Below, piece after piece: positions 42,768 to 51,210 of a stretch of DNA of 64,000 nt. A program made the position numbers and the translations under genes. Under the pieces are notes generated by a model. The model was not told the origin of the DNA, searched no databases, and was given only the letters and a program-made list of their open reading frames with translations. Source of the DNA: Gemmatimonadota bacterium (GTDB lineage Bacteria > Gemmatimonadota > Gemmatimonadetes > Gemmatimonadales > Gemmatimonadaceae); NCBI GenBank assembly GCA_021324775.1, contig JAJPIM010000026.1, forward strand, positions 124,001-188,000, read 5' to 3'. Position 1 is the stretch's first letter. Each line of letters starts with the position of its first letter.

Positions 42768-43952
42768 ATGCTGACCACGGAGGAGTTGCCCCGAATCCAG
42801 GCCGCACTGGGCGAGATGGATCTCGACGGGTGGCTGCTGTTCGATTTCCACGGTGTCAATCCGGTTGCGCTCGGGATGCTGCAGCTCGAGGGAATGGTGA
42901 CGCGCCGGATCTTCGTCTACGTGCCGCGGCGAGGCATGCCAGTCGCCATCACGCACGCGATCGAGCAGGGACCGTGGCGCCGTTGGCCGGCGTCGTGGGG
43001 GCGTGTGGTGTACAGCGGCTGGCGGGAGCTGGAATCCGCACTCGCGACCCTGGTCAGTGGTCATCGCATCGCGATGGAGTACTCGCCCGGTGACGCCGTG
43101 CCCTACGTCGACCGGGTGCCCGCGGGGGTCATCGAGATGGTACGCCAGGCCGGCGCGGTCGTGGTGACGTCGGGGGAGTTGATCAGCCGGTTTTTCGCGG
43201 TCTGGGACGCCGGAAACAGGGCCGCCCACCGGCGGGCCGCGGAGGCAATCCGCGCCATCGCGTACGAGGCGTTCGCGATGGCCGGCGCGTGGACGAACCG
43301 CGATGAGGCGCTCACCGAGCACGCCGTCCAGTCGTGGATCGCCGCCCGCATCGGTCGCGCCGGGCTGGAATTCGGAAACGCGCCGATCGTGGCCATCGGA
43401 CCCAATGCCGCGAACCCGCACTATGGCCCCACCGCCGACGGGTCATCCGCGATCCGCCGGGGCGACGTGCTGCTGATCGACCTGTGGGGCCGCGAGCCCG
43501 GGCAGCCGTTCGCCGACCAGACCTGGATGGGAGTGCTGGGCACACCGGATTCGAGGACCGTCGCGGTGTGGGAGGCCGTGCGCGACGCGCGCGACGCGGC
43601 GATTGCGGCGCTCCGGGACAGGACCGCCACAGGCGGGGTCGTACGCGGCGCGGATATCGACGATGCGTCGCGAGGCGTGATCGAGTCGCGCGGCTACGGA
43701 CAGTACTTCACGCATCGCACCGGCCACTCGATCGATCCGCACGAGATACACGGATCGGGACCCAACATCGACAACCTCGAGACACGTGAAGAGCGCGCGC
43801 TCATCCCCGGCGTCGGCTTTTCGATCGAGCCCGGCGTGTACATCCCGAACACCCTCGGTGTGCGGAGCGAGGTGAACGGGTTGATCGAAGATCGCGGGAT
43901 CCTGATCACACCCGCCGAATATCAGCGCGACCTGTTGGTGGTGGGCGGATAG
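42768..43952 (+). CDS. M24-family metallopeptidase (Xaa-Pro dipeptidase/aminopeptidase type)
   Basis: 394 aa. N-terminal creatinase-like domain (1-150) and C-terminal pita-bread domain with the five metal ligands: Asp in LLIDLWG, Asp in FADQTWMG, His in FTHRTGHSID, Glu in FSIEPGVY and Glu in VRSEVNG. Hydrolyses a peptide bond next to proline or a related amide, cytosolic. ATG with a GGAG eight bases upstream. No functional link to neighbours. Confidence 0.92.
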   Translation: MLTTEELPRIQAALGEMDLDGWLLFDFHGVNPVALGMLQLEGMVTRRIFVYVPRRGMPVAITHAIEQGPWRRWPASWGRVVYSGWRELESALATLVSGHRIAMEYSPGDAVPYVDRVPAGVIEMVRQAGAVVVTSGELISRFFAVWDAGNRAAHRRAAEAIRAIAYEAFAMAGAWTNRDEALTEHAVQSWIAARIGRAGLEFGNAPIVAIGPNAANPHYGPTADGSSAIRRGDVLLIDLWGREPGQPFADQTWMGVLGTPDSRTVAVWEAVRDARDAAIAALRDRTATGGVVRGADIDDASRGVIESRGYGQYFTHRTGHSIDPHEIHGSGPNIDNLETREERALIPGVGFSIEPGVYIPNTLGVRSEVNGLIEDRGILITPAEYQRDLLVVGG

Positions 43953-43965
43953 CCTCCACGACCGA

Positions 43966-44571
43966 TCAACGCACGCACTCCAGGACAATATGCGTGTACG
44001 GGATGCGCAGGAGCCTGTGGTGAATGCTGGCGCGGACGGTCGGAAAGACCTGAGCGGCCAACGCGACGTAGCCGTCCTCAGTGCGCATGAACTGCCCGCG
44101 ATCGCGCGCCTGTACGTATCGTGCGGCGCGGGACTGGGCATCGGTCCATACACCGTCGAGGGTCACGAGGCGTCCGCCGGGACGCAGCGCGTCGTGGGCG
44201 ATACGGAACAACTGCCCCGCCTCGGCGTCATCCAGATGGTGGAGGATGGCCAGGGCCAGCACGATGTCGTAATAGCCGCGATTGGGGAGGGTGAGCTCGC
44301 TGACCCGCTCGCAGACGAACGCGGCATTGGGGAACCGCGCGCGAGCCTGATCGATGTATTCCTGGCTGACGTCGAACCCGACATATTCGGTCCGCGGGAG
44401 GTACGGCACGATCGTGCCTGGGCCGCAGCCGATCTCGAGAATGCGGTCGCCGGCCTTCGGCCGGATGTAGTCCCGCACGAGGATGCGGCTGCGCTCCGGA
44501 CCGCCCACCATGTTGAAGAAGAACTGGTAGGCTTGCGGGCGAGCGAGCAGCGAGCGAATGCGTTCGATCAT
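43966..44571 (-). CDS. SAM-dependent class I methyltransferase
   Basis: 201 aa; SAM motif AGDRILEIGCGPGTIVPYL, the acidic residue in YVGFDVSQEYIDQA, and IVLALAILHHLDDAEA. ATG at 44571 preceded by a GGGAAGAA stretch. Transcribed away from rfbF (78 bp apart) and converging on the M24 gene. Closest in feel to O-antigen/capsule cluster methyltransferases. It may modify the CDP-sugar-derived glycan, but it could be independent. Confidence 0.85.
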   Translation of the reverse strand: MIERIRSLLARPQAYQFFFNMVGGPERSRILVRDYIRPKAGDRILEIGCGPGTIVPYLPRTEYVGFDVSQEYIDQARARFPNAAFVCERVSELTLPNRGYYDIVLALAILHHLDDAEAGQLFRIAHDALRPGGRLVTLDGVWTDAQSRAARYVQARDRGQFMRTEDGYVALAAQVFPTVRASIHHRLLRIPYTHIVLECVR

Positions 44572-44649
44572 TGATTTCTTCCCGATGGCCTCCGACAATA
44601 CACCGAGCCTGCGCCGGTCGCAGGGCTCACCGCCTTCGCCCCTACCCAC

Positions 44650-45417
44650 ATGAAAGTCGTGATCCTCGCAGGAGGTCTCGGCACGCGGCTCGCCGAGGAA
44701 ACCACGGCCCGGCCGAAGCCGATGGTGGAAATCGGCGGGAAGCCCATGCTGTGGCACATCATGAACATCTATGCCAGCCAGGGATATGACGATTTCCTCG
44801 TGGCCTGCGGCTACAAGGGTGAGATCATCAAAGAATACTTCCACAATTTTCTGATTCACAATAGCGACGTCCTGATCGATCTGCGCGATGGCAGTTGCAC
44901 ACTCGCGAATTCCGCGGCGCCACCGTGGCGTGTCGGCCTGATCGATACCGGCCTGAGCTCACTGACCGGCGGCCGCCTGCGGCGCCTCAAGGACAGGCTG
45001 GATGGCGGGACGTTCATGGTCACGTATGGCGATGGCGTCGCCGACGTGGACATCCGGGCGCTGGTGCAGTTCCATCGGGAGCATGGGCGTCTCGCGACCG
45101 TCACGGCCGTATCGCCGGTGGCACGATTCGGAAGTCTTCAGCTCGATGGCGAGCGCGTGTCGCAATTCGCCGAAAAGCCACGCACCGGCGATGGCTGGAT
45201 CAACGGCGGGTTCTTCGTGTTCGAGCCCAAGGTGCTCGAGTACATCGCCGGCGACGACACGCCGCTCGAAGGCGAGCCGCTCGAACGCCTCGCCCGCGAT
45301 GGCGAGCTGATGGCCTATCGCCATCGCGGATTCTGGCACCCGATGGACACGCTGCGGGACAAGCAACTGCTCGAATCGCTCTGGTCGGGCGGAACAGCGC
45401 CGTGGAAAATGTCGTGA
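44650..45417 (+). CDS. rfbF: glucose-1-phosphate cytidylyltransferase
   Basis: Makes CDP-glucose from CTP and glucose 1-phosphate, the first step to CDP-deoxysugars. 255 aa with the nucleotidyltransferase opening VILAGGLGTRLAEET and RPKPMVEIGGKPMLWHIM, VTYGDGVADVDI (metal Asp), and the C-terminal GFWHPMDTLRDKQLLESLW signature of this family. ATG start. Start of an overlapping gene set with rfbG. Confidence 0.96.
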   Translation: MKVVILAGGLGTRLAEETTARPKPMVEIGGKPMLWHIMNIYASQGYDDFLVACGYKGEIIKEYFHNFLIHNSDVLIDLRDGSCTLANSAAPPWRVGLIDTGLSSLTGGRLRRLKDRLDGGTFMVTYGDGVADVDIRALVQFHREHGRLATVTAVSPVARFGSLQLDGERVSQFAEKPRTGDGWINGGFFVFEPKVLEYIAGDDTPLEGEPLERLARDGELMAYRHRGFWHPMDTLRDKQLLESLWSGGTAPWKMS

Positions 45418-46493
45418 TTCCGGATGCCGCCGCCGGCTTTTTTGCCGGGAAGTCCGTTCTCGTCACCGGACACACCGGATTCAAGGGCGGATGGCTGGCG
45501 GCGTGGTTGAAAATGCTGGGCGCCCGCGTCGCCGGCATTGCGCTCCCACCCGACACACAGCCGAACCTCTATGGCGCCGCCGCCATCGGCGAGCGCATGG
45601 CCACGACGTTCGGCGACATCCGGGATCCCGCGGCCATCGCGGCAGTCTTCGCCGAGTGCAAACCAGGCATCGTGATCCATGCGGCCGCGCAGGCCCTGGT
45701 GCGCCGCTCCTACCGCGATCCGGCCGGCACCTACGCGACCAACGTGATGGGGACCGTCAACGTTCTCGAGGCGGCCCGCCAGACGGAGTCGGTGCGCGCG
45801 GTCGTCATCGTTACCAGCGACAAGTGCTACGAGAATCACGGCGGGTCGCGCGCGTACACCGAGTCGGACTGCATGGGCGGCCACGATCCCTACAGCTCCA
45901 GCAAGGGTGCCGCCGAGCTGGTGGCCGCGGCGTACCGCCGGTCGTTCTTCGCCGGTCCCGGCGCTGCGGCCGTGGCGTCGGCGCGCGCCGGGAATGTCAT
46001 CGGCGGTGGAGACTGGGCCGAAGATCGTCTCGTGCCGGACATCGTGCGAGGAATCATCGCGGATACGCCGGTCGTGATCCGGCGACCGGAGTCGGTGCGT
46101 CCGTGGCAGCACGTCCTGGAGCCGGTGGGCGGGTATCTGGTGCTGGCGCAACGCCTCTACGAGCAGGGGCAGCCGTTCGCGGAAGCGTGGAATTTCGGAC
46201 CGCGCGCGGCCGATGCCGTCGCCGTGACTCGCGTGGCGCACGAGCTGACCGCGCGCTGGGGGAAGGGGCAACTGGTGGTGCATCGTGATCCCTCGGCCCC
46301 GCACGAAGCCGCCGCCCTCCGGCTCGACTGCGACAAGGCCCGGGACCGGCTGGGCTGGACGCCCGCGCTGACCCTCGATCAGGCGATCGAGTGGACCGTC
46401 GACTGGTACCGCGCCTATCACGACGATCCCCGCTCGGCGGCGGCCATCACGACGACGCAGATCCAACGCTACACCGGCATCGCCAACGCGTGA
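45414..46493 (+). CDS. rfbG: CDP-glucose 4,6-dehydratase
   Basis: Converts CDP-glucose to CDP-4-keto-6-deoxyglucose. 359 aa short-chain dehydrogenase/reductase with the NAD motif VTGHTGFKGGWLA, catalytic Thr-Asp/Ser-Lys region VIVTSDKCYEN and YSSSKGAAE, and RPWQHVLEPVGGYL. GTG at 45414 overlaps the rfbF stop (GTGA), but a GTG at 45402 in frame is possible. Followed by a reductase/epimerase. No rfbH (3-dehydrase) is in the window. Confidence 0.95.
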   Translation: MIPDAAAGFFAGKSVLVTGHTGFKGGWLAAWLKMLGARVAGIALPPDTQPNLYGAAAIGERMATTFGDIRDPAAIAAVFAECKPGIVIHAAAQALVRRSYRDPAGTYATNVMGTVNVLEAARQTESVRAVVIVTSDKCYENHGGSRAYTESDCMGGHDPYSSSKGAAELVAAAYRRSFFAGPGAAAVASARAGNVIGGGDWAEDRLVPDIVRGIIADTPVVIRRPESVRPWQHVLEPVGGYLVLAQRLYEQGQPFAEAWNFGPRAADAVAVTRVAHELTARWGKGQLVVHRDPSAPHEAAALRLDCDKARDRLGWTPALTLDQAIEWTVDWYRAYHDDPRSAAAITTTQIQRYTGIANA

Positions 46494-47437
46494 CGTCCTT
46501 CCGATCCGCGCTGGTGACGGGCGGCACTGGATTCATCGGGTCGGTGCTCGTGCCTCGCCTGCTGGCCGATCGCGTCAGTGTGATCTGCCTGGTCCGGGAG
46601 CGAACGAGGCGTTCCGGCGCGCTGGCAGCCCTCGATGGAGCGCGCGTGATCGAGTTGCCATCGTTCAGCGCCGCGCGCCTGGAAGCCGCGCTGGCCGGAG
46701 TCTCCGCGGACGTGGTGTTCCATCTTGCCTCTTACGGGGTGCACCAGGCGGACCGGGACACCGCGCAACTTCTGGAGGGGAACGTATCGTTCCTCTGTAA
46801 CTTGCTGGAAGCGACATCATCGTGGCCCCTGCGACGCTTCATTTACAGCGGGAGTTGCGCGGAATACGGCTTCACCGTGCAGGAGGGAATACCCATACCG
46901 GAAACCCACGGACTGCGGCCGGCGTCCATGTATGGCGCGGCGAAAGCGGTCGCGTTCCTGACCGGTCGTGCGCTGGCTGGCCGGCTGGCCACGCCGTTCG
47001 TGGCGCTCCGCCTCTTCGGCGCGTTCGGCGTTCATGAGGCGCCGCTGCGTCTCGTGCCCTATCTCATTCGCCACCTGGCCCAGGACCAACCCGTTGCGCT
47101 CACTCCCGGAGACCAGGTGCGGGATCTCCTGTACGAGGACGACGTGGTGGATGCGCTGATCGCCGCTGCGGACGCGGATGCAGTGCAAGGGGGTGAGGTG
47201 TACAACGTGTGCTCCGGACGGGCCACCCGCGTGCGTGAGGTCGGTGAGATGGTGGCCCGTGCGCTGGGCAAGCCACTCGGTCTCCTGGACTGGGGCGCGC
47301 GCCCGTATCGGGCCGACGAGCCGCTGTGGCAGGTCGGCGACAACCGGCGATTCACGGCCGCCACTCCCTGGCGTCCTCGTATCACCGTGCAGGCCGGCAT
47401 CGAGCGCATGCTTGCCACGGCTGGAGCGTGGGGATGA
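46490..47437 (+). CDS. NAD-dependent epimerase/dehydratase (putative CDP-4-keto-6-deoxyhexose reductase)
   Basis: 315 aa extended SDR with Rossmann motif LVTGGTGFIGS, the Ser region IYSGSCAEYG and the catalytic pair YGAAK. GTG start overlaps the rfbG stop (GTGA). By context it should reduce or epimerise CDP-4-keto-6-deoxyglucose to a CDP-6-deoxyhexose; which stereoisomer cannot be read from sequence. It could alternatively act after a missing 3-dehydrase encoded elsewhere. Confidence 0.85.
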   Translation: MTSFRSALVTGGTGFIGSVLVPRLLADRVSVICLVRERTRRSGALAALDGARVIELPSFSAARLEAALAGVSADVVFHLASYGVHQADRDTAQLLEGNVSFLCNLLEATSSWPLRRFIYSGSCAEYGFTVQEGIPIPETHGLRPASMYGAAKAVAFLTGRALAGRLATPFVALRLFGAFGVHEAPLRLVPYLIRHLAQDQPVALTPGDQVRDLLYEDDVVDALIAAADADAVQGGEVYNVCSGRATRVREVGEMVARALGKPLGLLDWGARPYRADEPLWQVGDNRRFTAATPWRPRITVQAGIERMLATAGAWG

Positions 47438-48117
47438 GCGAGCAGACGGAGTTCGACCGCTTTGCCGGCGACTACGAGACGATTCTGAACCAGTCGGTGG
47501 CGGCGTCGGGCGAGGATTCCAGGTATTTCGCCGAGTACAAGGCCGCCTATCTCAAGCGGGTGTTGCCGCCGGGCTTTGCCGGGAAGGTGCTGGATTTCGG
47601 GTGCGGCGTCGGCTTGCTCTCCGGCGTCCTGAAACAGCAGATGCCTGGGGCTCAGATCGACGGGTTCGATGTCTCGCGCGACAGCATAGAACGCGTGCCC
47701 GCCGTGCTCGGCTCGCAAGGCGTCTTCACTTCGGATCCAGCGGCGATGCCGCACGACTACCATTTGATCGTGATCGCGAACGTGCTCCATCATATCCGGC
47801 CTGCCGACCGCCAGGGCGTCTTCGGCGAGCTGGCCGCCCGGCTGGTGCCGGGCGGATCACTCGTGGTCTTCGAACACAACCCTTCCAACCCGGTCACCCG
47901 ATGGGTCGTGGAACGTTGTCCGTTCGATCACGATGCCGTGCTGCTGCCGCCGGCGGAGACGTGCGGGTACACGCGGGCCGCCGGCCTCGCCGTAGTCCGG
48001 CGCGACTACATCGTGTTCATGCCGCGTGCGCTCGCATGGCTGCGGCGCCTGGAGCCCTGGATCTCGTGGCTGCCGGCGGGAGCACAGTACGCCGTGTCGG
48101 CCCGCAAGGCCTCCTGA
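47434..48117 (+). CDS. SAM-dependent methyltransferase (sugar cluster)
   Basis: 227 aa; SAM motif KVLDFGCGVGLLSGVLK, acidic DGFDVSRDSI, and IVIANVLHHIRPADRQ. ATG overlaps the epimerase stop (ATGA). The C-terminal half has a hydrophobic stretch (VFMPRALAWLRRLEPWISWL). It is likely to methylate a sugar or lipid-linked glycan in this cluster, as it is translated from the same coupled operon. Confidence 0.85.
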   Translation: MSEQTEFDRFAGDYETILNQSVAASGEDSRYFAEYKAAYLKRVLPPGFAGKVLDFGCGVGLLSGVLKQQMPGAQIDGFDVSRDSIERVPAVLGSQGVFTSDPAAMPHDYHLIVIANVLHHIRPADRQGVFGELAARLVPGGSLVVFEHNPSNPVTRWVVERCPFDHDAVLLPPAETCGYTRAAGLAVVRRDYIVFMPRALAWLRRLEPWISWLPAGAQYAVSARKAS

Positions 48118-48118
48118 C

Positions 48119-49090
48119 ATGAAGCCGCTGATCAGCATCTGCGTGCCCGTCTACAACGAAGAACCGAACATCGAGCCGCTCTACGACGCGCTGGTGCCCG
48201 TCATGGAACAGGTGTCGAGCCGATACGACTTCGAGCTGCTCTTCACCGACAATCACTCGACCGACAACACGTTCGGCGTGCTGGAGCGGCTCGCGCGCCG
48301 CGACCCCCGGGTCCGCGCGCTCCGGTTCTCGAGGAATTTCGGATTCCAGCGGTCGATCCTCACGGCATACCTGAGCGCCCGCGGCGATGCGGCGGTGGAG
48401 ATCGACTGCGATCTGCAGGATCCGCCATCGCTCATCCTCGAGTTTCTGCGCCAGTGGGAAAGCGGGTACCGCGTCGTGTACGGCGTGCGGAGCGGACGGA
48501 AGGAGAGCTGGGGGATGAACGCGACCCGGCGGATGTTCTACCGGCTCATCGATTCGCTCAGCGAAGACGAACTGCCGCTCGACGCCGGAGATTTCCGGCT
48601 CGTGGACCGCCGGGTGCTCGAAGAGCTGCGGAAGATCGAGGATTCCCAGCCTTATCTGCGCGGCACGATCGCGGCGCTGGGCTTCGATCAGATCGGCGTC
48701 CCGTACGAGCGCGCGGAACGCCATCGCGGTGAGAGCAAGTTCTCGTTTCACGAGCTCATCGCGCTGGCCCTGGACGGCATTCTCAATCACTCCGTCGTTC
48801 CGCTCCGTATCGCGACATATCTCGGACTCGCGATCTCGGTCTTCACCTTCATCTCGATCGTCGGCTATCTGATCGGACGCTTGGTGCTGGGCAAGAACTG
48901 GCCGCCTGGTTTCGCCAGCATCGTCATCCTGCTCCTCGGGTCACTCAGCCTGAACGCGCTGTTCCTCGGGATCATCGGCGAATACCTCGGCCGGATCTAC
49001 CAGCAGGTGAAGCGGCGGTCGCTTACCGTCGTCGAACGGGAGCTCAACGCGCCGGCGCCACGCCAGCCGGAGCCGCCCGGCGCCCCCTGA
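48119..49090 (+). CDS. GT2-family polyprenyl-phosphate glycosyltransferase (ArnC/DPM1-like)
   Basis: 323 aa. GT-A domain with ICVPVYNEEPN, LLFTDNHSTDNT and VEIDCDLQDPP (the DxD region), followed by YERAERHRGESKFSFHELIAL (product-site Arg-Gly-Glu-Ser-Lys), and two C-terminal membrane helices (about 228-255 and 265-290). Transfers an NDP-sugar to undecaprenyl phosphate. ATG one base after the methyltransferase stop. It would link the CDP- or UDP-sugar of this cluster to a lipid carrier. Confidence 0.92.
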   Translation: MKPLISICVPVYNEEPNIEPLYDALVPVMEQVSSRYDFELLFTDNHSTDNTFGVLERLARRDPRVRALRFSRNFGFQRSILTAYLSARGDAAVEIDCDLQDPPSLILEFLRQWESGYRVVYGVRSGRKESWGMNATRRMFYRLIDSLSEDELPLDAGDFRLVDRRVLEELRKIEDSQPYLRGTIAALGFDQIGVPYERAERHRGESKFSFHELIALALDGILNHSVVPLRIATYLGLAISVFTFISIVGYLIGRLVLGKNWPPGFASIVILLLGSLSLNALFLGIIGEYLGRIYQQVKRRSLTVVERELNAPAPRQPEPPGAP

Positions 49091-49112
49091 CGAGGGCCCG
49101 TCGCGGCCGCGG

Positions 49113-50219
49113 TCATCCGGGTCCGTTCCGTCCTGCACGAGTCTTCGCCGCGGGCCAGACCGCGGGATCCTCGAGGCCCAGACGCCAGAGAGCGAATCGA
49201 TGGATACCGGCACCCTCCGCTTCGCGCATCAGCGCGCGGAGCAGCTCGGCATCGATCACCCACCCCTGTGCGGAGTCGGGGCGGACGTAGTGGAGCGACG
49301 CAGAGGCGGAGTCGCGATCGAGCGTCACTCCCATGGCGGCGGCCTCGCGTTGCGCATCGCCGAAACTCAGCACGGTCGCGGGGGCGGGTGCTTTCCACAG
49401 GTACCCATAGACCGGCAGCCCGGCGACGAGCCGCGATGCACCCGCAGTGGCCACCCACGGCGCGAGCAACTGGCGGACCCAGCCGGGTGACGCAATCGGG
49501 CCGGGCGCGCCCGTGGACCAGTGTTCGTCGTACAGCATCGGGAGCAGCAGGTCCGCCGCCGCGAGCCGTCGCGCCGCGAACGTCAGCGTGTCGGCTGGCG
49601 GCACCGCCACGGTCACCGGCCGGACGTGCCGGCGATGCGCAGCGGCCGCGATCGATCGTACCACGGCCGACAGTGCGCTCGAATCCGCGGGTGCGAGCGA
49701 TTCGAAATCGAGCACGATTCCGCGATACCGGTGGCGGTAGGCCCAGAGCGCGATAGCCGCGGCGGACTGTGTCCGTAGCGTGCGGTCCGCGGCGAGCCGG
49801 CGGATGATTTCCGGATGAAAGCGGTCGCGCGCATACGTCGTGACGAGGACGTAACGCCGCGTACCCGCCGGGACCGGTACGGTGTCGCGATACGCACTCA
49901 CGGGGAGTGCGGTGATCGTATCCAGCCGCAACCATCCGGAAATCACGACGCGGAGCGCCGTGCCGTGCTGCACAATCGTGGCGGCGCTACGTGGATCCCA
50001 TGGAGCCGCGAATCCCCAGAGTTCTGGAGAAGCCGTGGCCGGCGGTGCCTGGGCCCGTGCGGTCACCGGAGCCGCGGCCAAGCAGGCGGCGATCCCGGCA
50101 CATGCGATCCCGGCACATGCGATCCCGGTAGAGGCCAGGCGGCGCGAGCGGGCCGGCGCCGAACGCCGTCCGATGGAAGACCCTCGCGTATATTTCGCGC
50201 CGTCATGGCTGGACCACAT
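49113..50219 (-). CDS. secreted GH18-like glycoside hydrolase family protein
   Basis: 368 aa with an N-terminal export segment (Ala/Gly-rich, containing the GIACA repeat) ending around residue 57. The (beta/alpha)8 pattern of YaaH-like GH18 follows: YRGIVLDFESL keeps the DxE of the DxxDxDxE motif (Asp then Glu) but has Arg in place of the first Asp; LLPMLYDEHW and AGLPVYGYLW are family segments. LysM domains, common in YaaH, are absent. May bind or cut peptidoglycan or glycan, or be a non-catalytic relative. ATG preceded by TAGCTT at six bases. Confidence 0.75.
   Translation of the reverse strand: MWSSHDGAKYTRGSSIGRRSAPARSRRLASTGIACAGIACAGIAACLAAAPVTARAQAPPATASPELWGFAAPWDPRSAATIVQHGTALRVVISGWLRLDTITALPVSAYRDTVPVPAGTRRYVLVTTYARDRFHPEIIRRLAADRTLRTQSAAAIALWAYRHRYRGIVLDFESLAPADSSALSAVVRSIAAAAHRRHVRPVTVAVPPADTLTFAARRLAAADLLLPMLYDEHWSTGAPGPIASPGWVRQLLAPWVATAGASRLVAGLPVYGYLWKAPAPATVLSFGDAQREAAAMGVTLDRDSASASLHYVRPDSAQGWVIDAELLRALMREAEGAGIHRFALWRLGLEDPAVWPAAKTRAGRNGPG
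50091..50128. repeat. 15-bp tandem repeat inside the GH18-like signal region
   Basis: GATCCCGGCACATGC occurs at 50091-50105 and 50106-50120, with eight more matching bases to 50128. Read on the minus strand it encodes GIACA twice in the export segment. Probably slippage-derived. Confidence 0.65.
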
Positions 50220-50225
50220 ACCGGC

Positions 50226-50231
50226 AAGCTA
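50226..50231 (-). promoter_or_regulatory. -10 element TAGCTT for the GH18-like gene
   Basis: TAGCTT, six bases (GCCGGT), then ATG. Fits the TANNNT leaderless spacing. Confidence 0.4.
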
Positions 50232-50294
50232 TCAGCCCTCAACCGCCCCCGGCGGGGATCAGGCGCGCATCGCGGCCTCGGCTGCAAGGACCAA

Positions 50295-51167
50295 ATGCCT
50301 CGCCGGGTGACGCGCTCTCCGCGCGCTTCGTCTCGAATCGTGGGCGGCCATCGAGCGTTACGAACAGTGATCCAGAGCGTGGCGTGCGTCGCCACGCTGT
50401 GCGCGTGCCTCCAGGCGTGCTCCGATGCGAATCCTCAACGCGTCTCCCTGGCCACCGCAACGGCTGCCCCACCACGTGAGCACCCCGGCGACGGCATCCA
50501 ATCATCTGGAGGCTACACAGTCGTCCCGCTTGCCGCGATCGGGCGGATCAAGGGCGTAGTGGAGTTCGGCGGAGCGGCACCGGCCGATACCGTCGTGCAT
50601 CTGACGAGTGATGCGGACGTGTGCGGACAGACGCTCGTGGACGTCAGCGTCGACCACCGCGGCCCTCGTCTCGCGAGCGCCGTCGTGTGGCTGAGCGGCA
50701 TTACGGCTGGCAAGCACCTCCCATACGCGAGGCGGTACGACATCACGACCGTCGGCTGCCGCCTCGTGCCGCGTGTCCAGGCGGGCATCGTGGGTGGCAC
50801 GCTGAACGTCGGCAACGCCGACCAGACGACCCACCGCACGGTCTTCAGCCGGAAGGAAACCGGTGCAGCGCTCGCGACAGTCCAGGAAACCGAGGCCGGT
50901 GCCGTCGTGCCGACGACGGCGGTGCTGTCAGTGCCCGGGATGGTCGAAGTGCGGTGCGACCAGCACCCGTGGACGCACGGGTGGATCCTGGTCTTCGAGC
51001 ATCCGTACTTCACGACCACCGACGCGAGCGGAGCGTTCACAATCGACTCCGTCCCGGCGGGGCGCTACCGGATCACCGCTTGGCACGAGCGGTTCGGGAC
51101 GACGACCGACAGCGTCACGGTGGTCGCCGCGCAGGACGCCGCCGCCCAGCTTCAATTCGGGAAGTAG
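50295..51167 (+). CDS. lipoprotein with a CarboxypepD-regulatory-like/cupredoxin-like C-terminus
   Basis: 290 aa. Signal peptide with a lipobox ending LQAC at about residue 40. The mature protein has a beta-rich module starting RIKGVVEFGGAAPADTV, a Cys-His-rich region (VEVRCDQHPWTHGWILVFEHPYF), and a final carboxypeptidase-regulatory-like repeat (TTDASGAFTIDSVPAGRYRITAWHERFG). This VRCDQHPW/EHPYF pattern is seen in cupredoxin-like domains of redox or copper proteins. ATG with AAGGA (50286-50290) five bases upstream. Divergent from the GH18-like gene. Confidence 0.78.
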   Translation: MPRRVTRSPRASSRIVGGHRALRTVIQSVACVATLCACLQACSDANPQRVSLATATAAPPREHPGDGIQSSGGYTVVPLAAIGRIKGVVEFGGAAPADTVVHLTSDADVCGQTLVDVSVDHRGPRLASAVVWLSGITAGKHLPYARRYDITTVGCRLVPRVQAGIVGGTLNVGNADQTTHRTVFSRKETGAALATVQETEAGAVVPTTAVLSVPGMVEVRCDQHPWTHGWILVFEHPYFTTTDASGAFTIDSVPAGRYRITAWHERFGTTTDSVTVVAAQDAAAQLQFGK

Positions 51168-51210
51168 CCGTCACCCGGAACGGTAGCGCGAGTCCGGCGC
51201 GCCGAACGGG

